Positions 5,733 through 12,186 of a stretch of DNA of 13,490 nucleotides are shown here, piece by piece. The translations under genes were made by a program, and so were the position numbers. This stretch comes from Oligoflexia bacterium (GTDB lineage Bacteria > Bdellovibrionota > UBA1018): the NCBI GenBank assembly GCA_903858195.1, contig CAIOHW010000439.1:1-13490 (forward strand). The letters are read 5' to 3'. The notes beneath the pieces were generated by a model, which was not told where the DNA came from, did not search any database, and worked only from the letters and a program-made list of their open reading frames with translations. How positions within the stretch are numbered: the first letter of the stretch is position 1; each line of letters opens with the position of its first letter.

Positions 5733-6806
5733 GTGAAGCTCAGGGTCGGCCTCATCGCGCCTCCATTCGAAAGTGTTCCCCCCCGCCTTTACGGAGGCAC
5801 CGAACGGGTCGTGGCAGAACTTGCCCGAGGGTTGCACGCCGCCCATGTCGAAACGGTGGTGTTTGCGAGCGGAGACTCGGTGGTGCCCGGCAGGCTCGTC
5901 CCCGTGACGCCCGAAGCCCTTCGGCTGCGGGTGCCCCCGGTCCATGATGCTGGGCTCTTCCAGCTTCGAATGCTCGAAGCGGTGCAGCAACATGCACGGG
6001 ATCTCGACATCCTCCATAATCACAACGACTACGCGATGCTTCCTCTACACCGCATGACTCGTACCCCTATGGTGACAACCCTTCACGGGAGGCTCGACAT
6101 TCCAGACCTGCCCCTGGCGCTCAAGGCCATTCCCGAGGCCTCATTTATTTCGATCAGCGATTCGCAGCGAAAACCCATCCCGGGCCTTCGGTGGCGACGC
6201 ACCATCTACCATGGCCTGGACCTCGGGCGTTTTCGCTTCAACCCCAAACCTGGAAGCTACCTCGCCTTCCTGGGGCGAATCTCACCCGAAAAGAGGCCCG
6301 ATCTTGCCATCGAAATCGCTAAACGATCGGGCATCCCCCTGAAGATTGCAGCCAAGATCGAGCCCGGCAAGGACCGCGAGTACCATGAGGCTCTCGTGGC
6401 TCCCCATCTGGACGGTAAATTCATCGAGTACGTGGGTGAAATCTCCGAATCCGAGAAGTCCGACTTTCTCGGCGGAGCACTGGGACTCGCCTTCCCGATC
6501 GACTGGCCCGAGCCTTTCGGACTCGTGATGATCGAGTCGCTTGCCTGCGGCACCCCGGTCCTGGCCCGTCCCCGCGGTTCGGTGACCGAGATCATCACTT
6601 CCGGGGTGACCGGATTTGTCGATGCTGACATCGAGGTGCTGGCACGCAGGGCCATCGACCTGGCATCGCTTGACCGGGTGCGATGCCGGCAGGAGGTCGC
6701 CAACCGTTTTTCGATCGAACGCATGACGAGGGACCACCTCGAGGTCTACAGTTGGATTTTGAACTCAGAAAACTCACCTTCAAGGACAACCGCGCTTTCG
6801 GCGTGA
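5733..6806 (+). CDS. GT4-family glycosyltransferase (GT-B fold)
   Basis: This 357-residue retaining glycosyltransferase starts at GTG, 7 nt after the secretin stop. The N-terminal Rossmann half carries the glycine-rich YGGTERVVAEL (20-30), a DILHNHNDYAMLPL segment (92-105) and VTTLHGRLD (114-122). The C-terminal half (about 175-345) carries the nucleotide-sugar binding GRISPEKRPD (181-190) and the E-x7-E motif, EPFGLVMIESLACGTPVLARP (260-280, Glu260 and Glu268). There is no signal peptide or membrane helix, so it is cytoplasmic. Members of this subfamily often lie next to an amylo-alpha-1,6-glucosidase-type gene, exactly as here. The pair is thought to act on glucan or other storage or compatible-solute sugars, but the donor and acceptor cannot be read from the sequence. 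Its 3' end overlaps the next gene, which implies translational coupling. Confidence 0.93.
   Translation: MKLRVGLIAPPFESVPPRLYGGTERVVAELARGLHAAHVETVVFASGDSVVPGRLVPVTPEALRLRVPPVHDAGLFQLRMLEAVQQHARDLDILHNHNDYAMLPLHRMTRTPMVTTLHGRLDIPDLPLALKAIPEASFISISDSQRKPIPGLRWRRTIYHGLDLGRFRFNPKPGSYLAFLGRISPEKRPDLAIEIAKRSGIPLKIAAKIEPGKDREYHEALVAPHLDGKFIEYVGEISESEKSDFLGGALGLAFPIDWPEPFGLVMIESLACGTPVLARPRGSVTEIITSGVTGFVDADIEVLARRAIDLASLDRVRCRQEVANRFSIERMTRDHLEVYSWILNSENSPSRTTALSA
6741..6744 (+). promoter_or_regulatory. Shine-Dalgarno supporting a TTG start
   Basis: GAGG ends 7 nt before TTG 6752, inside the 3' end of the GT4 gene. It favours TTG 6752 over the in-frame ATG 6683 and over GTG 6803, which would delete conserved N-terminal residues of the debranching-type enzyme. 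Confidence 0.5.
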
Positions 6807-8968
6807 CTGACCTGAGGGGCGAGGTGCCCAGGTCACACCCCTCCGAGCTCGGGCTGTACTTCAACGACACCCGCTACCTGAACACTTGGGAAAGCCTCGT
6901 GAACGGCCACGCCCCCGTGCCGCTTGCCCAAGAGCTCCGGCACGGAGGCTCGACCTGGGTCATCTCGATGACCAACCAGGACCTGCCCGGGCTTGCCAAC
7001 GGGGCGCGAATTGAGCGGGACAGCCTGCTCATCCGGCGCATCCTCTGCCTGCACGAGGACTCGCTTTTCGAGATCCTCACCTTGAGGAACTTCTCGCCGC
7101 GAATGCAGGTGCTGCAGATCGAATCGTGGGCCGGTGCCCAGTTCGAAGACCTCTTCGAAGTGCGCGGAATGACCCGAAAAAGCCGCGGTCACCTGCTGGC
7201 TCCCGAGGAGCGAATAGCGGGGGGAACGGTGCACACTCTCTCTTACAAGGGGCTGGATGCCCGCATTCGTCGCACCCACGTGAGGAGGCTGCAACCGTTT
7301 GAGAAAATCCGGCTCTCACCCTCGCTAACAGGCGCTTTCTCAAAACATGAGCTTGCCTCGAAGGAGATCCTCACGCTCCGGACCCAGGTCTCTTTCTCAG
7401 ACGGGGGCACGCAGACGGGTGCCGCCGGGAATGAGATCGACCGGGCGCTCTTTTACGGCGAACCCTTCGAGTCATTGGATGCCGCCGCCCTGATGCGCCT
7501 GGCCACCGATCGACGCAGGTCCCGCCTGCTCTTTGACCTCAAGATCGAGACCGACAACGCGATCCTCGATCGGGCCATCGAAAGCGCAGCCACCGACCTC
7601 GAGATGCTCATCACGGACGAGGCCGATCGCCACTTCTATCCGTATGCCGGAATCCCTTGGTTTTCTGCACCTTTTGGCAGGGATGGGTTGATCTCGGCCT
7701 ACCAGCTCCTGCCCTGGTGTCCGGAGCTCGCACGCGGGGTGCTGGACTTTGTGTTCCAACACCTGGGCTCCAAGGACGAGCCCTTCACCGAAGAAGAGCC
7801 TGGCAAGGCCTTTCATGAACTCAGGCGCGGCGAGATGGCGGCGCTTCGCGAAATCCCATTCATCCCGTATTACGGTTCGGTCGACTCCACTCCACTCGCG
7901 CTCGTTTTGCTGCACGAATACATGTGCTGGACCATGGATCTGGCCAAGCTTGAGGAGTGGTGGCCGCATGCACTGCGCGCCCTCGACTGGCTCGACCACT
8001 CGGCCGACCCCGGAGCCACGGGCTTTGTCGGCTATGTACAGAAATCTCCCTCGGGTCTTTTCAACCAGGGATGGAAAGACTCGGGCGATTCGATCATGCA
8101 CTCAGACGGGAGGATCGCCACCCATCCAATCCATCTTTGCGAGGCGCAGGCCTATGCCTACCGCGCCCGCATCGGGATGTCGGAGCTTGCAGCCCTCCAG
8201 GGCCAGGACGCCCTCGCTTCGCGCCTCAAGCGGCAGGCACAGCTGCTCAAGGCGCGCTTTGACTCACGGTTCTGGGACCACGCCCGCCAGTTTGTGTACC
8301 TCGCGCTCGATGGCAGGCTCGAACCCTGCGAGGTGATGAGCTCCAATATGGGGCACTGCCTCTGGGGTGGAATCGTAAGCCCCGTGCAGGCACGCTTCAT
8401 CGCCCGCCACCTCTTGTCAGAGCCGCTTTTCTCGGGCCATGGAATCCGCACTCTTGCCGACACCGAGGTCGCCTATAATCCGCTCAGCTACCACAACGGA
8501 TCGATCTGGCCGCATGACAACTCGATGGTTGCCGAGGGCCTGCGCACCTATGGCCAGGAGGATGCTCTCGAGAAGCTCGCACTCGGCCTTTTCGGAGTGC
8601 TTGAGTCCAGCGATGATTTTCGCCTTCCAGAGCTGTTCTGCGGCTTTCGCAAGCGAGGCCGGGAGCCCCCCATCCCCTATCAGGTCGCGTGCAAACCCCA
8701 GGCGTGGGCGGCGGGCTCGATCTTCCTGCTCCTGAAGTCACTGCTTGGGTTGTCGATGCCGCTTTTCCAGTCCCACCTGACTCTGCGCTCACCGCTTCTC
8801 ACCCCGAAGGTCTCGAGCATCGTGCTTCGCGGGCTCAAGATCCGGGACTCCGAGCTGGATCTCCGGTTCTACCGGAGCGCTGGCAGCACCTTTGTGAAGA
8901 GCGAACGAAAAAAAGGCTCGATCCGGCTCCTCACCGTGCGAAGGCGGGGCGCCGGCATGTTAGACTGA
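6752..8968 (+). CDS. Amylo-alpha-1,6-glucosidase / glycogen debranching enzyme family protein (GDE_N-bis plus (alpha/alpha)6 catalytic domain)
   Basis: This 738-residue protein (from TTG 6752) has the two-domain layout of bacterial amylo-alpha-1,6-glucosidase-like proteins. The N-terminal beta-rich domain has the hallmark order FKDNRAFGVTDLRGEVP, then GLYFNDTRYLNTWESLVNG. The (alpha/alpha)6-barrel domain starts at about residue 275. It contains AGIPWF (299-304) followed by FGRDG (308-312), a GKAFHELRRGEMAAL segment, YYGSVDSTPL, LFNQGWKDSGDSI (436-448), SSNMGHCLWGGIV, GIRTLADTEVAYNPLSYHNGS and WPHDN (586-590). These are the conserved substrate-pocket segments, with Asp and Glu residues in place, so the enzyme is probably active. 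Family members hydrolyse alpha-1,6 branches or related alpha-glucosides. No signal peptide is seen, so it is cytoplasmic and is probably partnered with the GT4 enzyme it overlaps by 55 nt. ATG 6683 is an alternative start giving 761 residues. Confidence 0.93.
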   Translation: MDFELRKLTFKDNRAFGVTDLRGEVPRSHPSELGLYFNDTRYLNTWESLVNGHAPVPLAQELRHGGSTWVISMTNQDLPGLANGARIERDSLLIRRILCLHEDSLFEILTLRNFSPRMQVLQIESWAGAQFEDLFEVRGMTRKSRGHLLAPEERIAGGTVHTLSYKGLDARIRRTHVRRLQPFEKIRLSPSLTGAFSKHELASKEILTLRTQVSFSDGGTQTGAAGNEIDRALFYGEPFESLDAAALMRLATDRRRSRLLFDLKIETDNAILDRAIESAATDLEMLITDEADRHFYPYAGIPWFSAPFGRDGLISAYQLLPWCPELARGVLDFVFQHLGSKDEPFTEEEPGKAFHELRRGEMAALREIPFIPYYGSVDSTPLALVLLHEYMCWTMDLAKLEEWWPHALRALDWLDHSADPGATGFVGYVQKSPSGLFNQGWKDSGDSIMHSDGRIATHPIHLCEAQAYAYRARIGMSELAALQGQDALASRLKRQAQLLKARFDSRFWDHARQFVYLALDGRLEPCEVMSSNMGHCLWGGIVSPVQARFIARHLLSEPLFSGHGIRTLADTEVAYNPLSYHNGSIWPHDNSMVAEGLRTYGQEDALEKLALGLFGVLESSDDFRLPELFCGFRKRGREPPIPYQVACKPQAWAAGSIFLLLKSLLGLSMPLFQSHLTLRSPLLTPKVSSIVLRGLKIRDSELDLRFYRSAGSTFVKSERKKGSIRLLTVRRRGAGMLD

Positions 8969-8972
8969 GGCT

Positions 8973-9758
8973 GTGGGTTGGTACCGCGCACTCCTTTTAT
9001 GGCTGCTCGCATGCCTTGTCCCGGGCTCTGCCCTGGCCCAGTCGCTCCCCATTCCCAGCCTCGATGATTTGATCTCGCCCGCCCTTCGGCGCGAGGCCGT
9101 GCTTGCGTTGGGGACCCTCACAGCCCATCGCCCCTACCAGCCGGCCACCCCGCTGGGGACCCAGCTTGGGCTCGATACGATGCTGGAGGTCACTTTGGTC
9201 AAGCTCTCCGGGGGCCTGCTCGATGAGCTCGAGGCTGCCGGACTCGGGGCAAGCTTGCCGCTCACGACCCTGCCCATGGCCAAACTGCACACGCACAAGG
9301 GCATCAACTCGCGCATGGATCTCGGGGTTTCGTACATCGGCTTCCTCAAATACGCAGTCTACGGAGTCGACGCGAAGTGGGCCTTTCTGGTGCCCGACGA
9401 GGGCCCGACCTGGGCGCTGAGGCTCTGCTACACCCAGACCGAGCTCGACTACATCCGCATCAAGGCCTGGAGCCCGCAACTCCTGGTGTCGCGAAAACTC
9501 AACTTTGCCGATGCCTACATGGGGGTCGAGTATACGACCTACACGGGCCGCATCCAGGGAAGCCAGACCCAGGACGTTCCGCCGATCGGACCCGTAACCG
9601 TGTCCGTGGATTTTAAGGGAATCCGAGCTGCCAGCTATTCGACTTTTCTAGGCCTGGGCCTCAGGATCCCGGGAGTGGGAATCAAGATCGCCCTGGAAGG
9701 GGCCTATAGTTTTGTAAAGGCCCATTCTCTTGGACTTCAGCTCGGAACGAGCTGGTAG
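8973..9758 (+). CDS. Outer-membrane beta-barrel protein of unknown function
   Basis: This 261-residue protein starts at GTG 8973, 4 nt after the preceding stop. An in-frame stop at 8961 rules out a longer form. A classical signal peptide spans residues 1-22, cleaved after GSALA before QSLPIP. After a 60-80 residue region of low complexity in Leu and Ala come alternating aromatic/hydrophobic strands typical of a barrel: RMDLGVSYIGFLKYAVYGVDAKWAFL, ALRLCYTQTELDYIRIK, LLVSRKLNFADAYMGVEYTTYTG and IKIALEGAYSFVKAHSLGLQL. It ends GTSW with a terminal aromatic, the usual signal for BamA insertion. I do not recognise a named family. The HKG...DLGVSY...G.DAKWAF...ALR..YT layout recalls uncharacterised barrels of predatory and other deltaproteobacterial lineages. 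It closes the plus-strand unit with the secretin and sugar enzymes. Function is unknown. Confidence 0.85.
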   Translation: MGWYRALLLWLLACLVPGSALAQSLPIPSLDDLISPALRREAVLALGTLTAHRPYQPATPLGTQLGLDTMLEVTLVKLSGGLLDELEAAGLGASLPLTTLPMAKLHTHKGINSRMDLGVSYIGFLKYAVYGVDAKWAFLVPDEGPTWALRLCYTQTELDYIRIKAWSPQLLVSRKLNFADAYMGVEYTTYTGRIQGSQTQDVPPIGPVTVSVDFKGIRAASYSTFLGLGLRIPGVGIKIALEGAYSFVKAHSLGLQLGTSW

Positions 9759-9855
9759 GCGGTAGACGGCTCACCAAGCGTAGCAGAAGTGGCCCTCTTT
9801 TTAATTCCGGTGAGGGCGCGGGCGAGAAACGTCAAAGCCTTCACCAAGATTCCCA
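9759..9855. other. Convergent intergenic region
   Basis: Ninety-seven bases separate the ends of the plus-strand unit and the minus-strand sugar operon. It contains an 8-bp direct repeat TCACCAAG near 9771 and 9841 and a 6-bp GCCCTC/GAGGGC pairing. I see no convincing intrinsic terminator and no gene. Confidence 0.5.
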
Positions 9856-10614
9856 TCACTTCCGGCGGGCAACCAGAAAGATCGAGCTTCCGAACGAGTG
9901 TTGGGTCAAGCCGTACAGCCTCTGTTCGAAATGGCAGAGCCGAATCAGCAACTGGTTGATCCAGAAGGGCGGAATCTTGGGCAGGGACCTCTTGCCTTCC
10001 TGTAGTCCGAGCAAGCGCTCCAGGCGGGCCTGAATCCATTTAAGGGGTACGGTAAACCAGAAGCAGCCCCTCGCCTCAAGCACCTCAAGCCCAGCCTCAC
10101 GAACTCGCCCCCTGAGCTCCTGCATGGAGTAGCGGCGATAGTGACGATTGGTTTCATCGTGTCGTGTCCAAAGATTTTTCCCTGCTGGCACATGGATAAC
10201 CAGAAGGCCCCCAGGGGCGATCATCTCGTGCATCTGCCTGAGAGCAGGGCGTTCGTCCGGAAGGTGTTCAATGACATCGAGGGCCACAACCACATCATAA
10301 GGACCGGAAAAACCAGAAAGCGAAGTCAACTCAGACCCAAACGGACCGACATGAAGCCTAGAATCCTCGAGGCTTTCGCGACTCAGAAGCTCTCGATCAC
10401 TCTCCACCCCGCTGACCTCACCCCAGCGCGAGAGCAAATCAAAGGTCAATCGATCCCCACAGCCCACATCCAGGATCCTGAGCGGCCTCTCGCCTGCCTG
10501 AACTCCGCCCCCCAGCCAGAACTCCAGCCTGGCTACAAGCCACGCCTCACGTGCCCGCCACCACCAGTGGCCTTGATAGAGGCTCCTATAGATCCGGGCG
10601 TATTCCGGATTCAT
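9856..10614 (-). CDS. Class I SAM-dependent methyltransferase
   Basis: This 252-residue protein is the last gene of the leftward sugar operon. Its ATG overlaps the upstream glycosyltransferase stop (ATGA). The N-terminal HWWWRAREAWLVAR (16-29) corresponds to the HWWFxARR element of a UbiG-like methyltransferase group often found beside GT2 genes. Motif I is ILDVGCGDRLTFDLL (47-61). The acidic end of beta-2 is VESD (70-73). The post-motif segment DVIEHLPDE lies at 113-121, and GGLLVIHVPAGKNLW (135-149) is followed by HDETNRHYRRYS (152-163), a near-invariant stretch in this group. The C-terminal third (about 184-252) is basic and amphipathic, with FWFTVPLKWIQARLERLLGL possibly touching the membrane. 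The acceptor is likely a lipid- or polyprenyl-linked sugar, given the context, but this is inferred. Confidence 0.92.
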   Translation of the reverse strand: MNPEYARIYRSLYQGHWWWRAREAWLVARLEFWLGGGVQAGERPLRILDVGCGDRLTFDLLSRWGEVSGVESDRELLSRESLEDSRLHVGPFGSELTSLSGFSGPYDVVVALDVIEHLPDERPALRQMHEMIAPGGLLVIHVPAGKNLWTRHDETNRHYRRYSMQELRGRVREAGLEVLEARGCFWFTVPLKWIQARLERLLGLQEGKRSLPKIPPFWINQLLIRLCHFEQRLYGLTQHSFGSSIFLVARRK

Positions 10615-11585
10615 GGGGTCTCCGAAACCTCGTCCACGACATATTGAGGTCGTTGCTTGGACTCTTGGTAGATACGGCCCACGTACTCGCCAATGATCCC
10701 CATGAAGAGGAGCTGGATCCCGGAAAAAACAACCAGCAAGAAGGTCAGCGCCGTGAACCCAGGGGGCGATCGATCCTGAACCAGCCTGACATAGGCCGCA
10801 TAGGCCGCAAAAATGAGGGCGCCGGTCAGCGTAATTGCACCCAGGAATGCCGCCATTCTGAGGGGCACCACCGAGAACGAAAAGATCCCGTCACACGCAA
10901 GCTTGAAGAGTTTGAAAACGCCATACTTCGACACTCCAGCCACCCTTGCATCCCGCTCCACTGGAAGATCGATCTGTCTGAAACCGGCCCAGGCGCGCAG
11001 GCCCCTGAGATAGCGATTCCTTTCGGGCGATCGTTTCAGGACTTCTACGACCCGCCTCGAAATGAGCGAGAAATCACCCGCATCCAACGGAAGCGGGTGA
11101 TCCGCCAGGCGCTTGGCCAATCGATAGAACAAACTGTAACTCAAGCGCAGCCAGAGCGATTCCTTCCGCTTGATGCGCTTTGCGAAGACCACATCCGCCC
11201 CTTCACGATAGGAACGAAGAAACCGAGGAAGCTCCTCCGGTCTGTCCTGCAGATCCCCATCGATCAAGAAGCAGGCGTCTCCGATCGCATGATCGATGGC
11301 GGCGGTCAGAGCCGTCTGGTGCCCAAAATTACGAGAAAGGCGAACGACCCGGATGCGATAGGCATCGGACTGCGGTTTGGCAGTTGCCAGCAGCTCGTGC
11401 GTACGATCCGAGCTGCCGTCATCCACGAAGACGATCTCATGAGGAATCCCGGAGTGCGACCTTGGAACTTCTGTGAGGACCACTCCGACACGGGACAGGA
11501 GAATAGAAACATTCTCTTCTTCATTAAAGACAGGGACGCAAACTGAGACCGCTGGGCTCTCACGCAGCCCGATGGAATTACCCAC
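10611..11585 (-). CDS. GtrB/DPM1-like GT2 glycosyltransferase with two C-terminal membrane helices
   Basis: This 324-residue protein starts at GTG 11585, overlapping the upstream stop by 8 nt. The GT2 domain has VPVFNEEEN (17-25), VDDGSSD (54-60), VRLSRNFGHQTAL (81-93) and DGDLQD (109-114), the metal/nucleotide-sugar binding motif. LDAGDFSLISRRVVEVL (167-183) and RGLRAWAGF (194-202) follow. Two membrane helices lie at about 243-266 and 278-302, with the GEYVGRIYQESKQRP tail (299-313) diagnostic of the GtrB/YfdH/ArnC-type group. These enzymes attach a sugar from a nucleotide donor to undecaprenyl phosphate on the cytoplasmic face. That lipid-linked sugar is the donor expected by the GT39-like protein encoded two genes upstream, so the two probably work in sequence. 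Which sugar is moved is not visible. Confidence 0.94.
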   Translation of the reverse strand: MGNSIGLRESPAVSVCVPVFNEEENVSILLSRVGVVLTEVPRSHSGIPHEIVFVDDGSSDRTHELLATAKPQSDAYRIRVVRLSRNFGHQTALTAAIDHAIGDACFLIDGDLQDRPEELPRFLRSYREGADVVFAKRIKRKESLWLRLSYSLFYRLAKRLADHPLPLDAGDFSLISRRVVEVLKRSPERNRYLRGLRAWAGFRQIDLPVERDARVAGVSKYGVFKLFKLACDGIFSFSVVPLRMAAFLGAITLTGALIFAAYAAYVRLVQDRSPPGFTALTFLLVVFSGIQLLFMGIIGEYVGRIYQESKQRPQYVVDEVSETP

Positions 11586-12186
11586 GTTTCACCCCACGCC
11601 AATAGACCATCGACCAAAGCCGCAACCCGAATCCTCCAAGAAAATAGGGCTCAAAGTCCAACGTCTCAAATCGACGAGAAAGGAGTCTGCTCCAATGCGA
11701 GAGACTTCTCGGATACTGACCGCGATCTGAAAGAGCGAGCAGGCGCGAAAGCCCGGCAGACTCCGGAAGTACGAGGTCCATGACATGGATTTCCCCTCCC
11801 GAGATGAGCACTCTCTCAGCGCGGTCCATCACCTGGTCGACCTGGGAGTCATCCAAATGATGAAGAAGGCTATTCATGAACACTGCAGACCGAGGACCGT
11901 CTCCCACTACCCAGGCATCTGTCGTCACATCAGCAACACCGAACTTGAGGTGTGGATGGCGCACCTGGGCAGCGAGAATGTATGCAGGACTAAGATCCCA
12001 CCCCTCATAGGAATGAGTTCCAAGAGCCGAGGCATTGGTGCCGGGCCCGCAGCCGAGTTCGACCACTGTTTCATGCTGCGCAAATCCCGTTGGTCGACGC
12101 TTGAAGAAGGGCACGAGCTTCTGCGAGACAAAAGGAGCCTGCCAGAGCGAATAGATCCTTGGACTCTCGAGCAACTTGAGGATCAT
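11578..12186 (-). CDS. Small class I SAM-dependent methyltransferase
   Basis: This 202-residue methyltransferase starts at ATG 12186, overlapping the upstream stop by 4 nt. Motif I is VVELGCGPGTNASAL (41-55). EGWDLSPAYI (61-70) is the beta-2 end, with Asp64 expected to contact the SAM ribose. DVTTDAW (86-92) corresponds to motif II and NSLLHHLDD (105-113) to the post-motif segment. GGEIHVMDLVLPE (130-142) follows. It is unrelated in detail to the other methyltransferase in this operon and lacks the HWW leader element. The C-terminus is short and basic (YWRGVKRG). The substrate is unknown. In this context it may methylate a sugar or lipid carrier intermediate, though a small-molecule or protein acceptor is equally possible. 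Confidence 0.9.
   Translation of the reverse strand: MILKLLESPRIYSLWQAPFVSQKLVPFFKRRPTGFAQHETVVELGCGPGTNASALGTHSYEGWDLSPAYILAAQVRHPHLKFGVADVTTDAWVVGDGPRSAVFMNSLLHHLDDSQVDQVMDRAERVLISGGEIHVMDLVLPESAGLSRLLALSDRGQYPRSLSHWSRLLSRRFETLDFEPYFLGGFGLRLWSMVYWRGVKRG

Noticed and set aside
7749..8336. 195-residue plus-strand frame inside the debranching-type gene
   Set aside because: It is out of frame with a strongly conserved catalytic domain and its composition is Ser/Arg/Pro-rich, as expected of a shadow frame in GC-rich DNA.
9792..9817. Possible hairpin terminator between the convergent operons
   Set aside because: The GCCCTC/GAGGGC stem is only 6 bp with a 14-nt loop, and no T run follows on either strand.
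10551..11546. 331-residue plus-strand open frame opposite the GT2 gene
   Set aside because: Its translation is rich in Arg, Pro and Gln with no domain signs, and the opposite strand encodes a clear GtrB-like GT2 with all motifs. It is a shadow frame.
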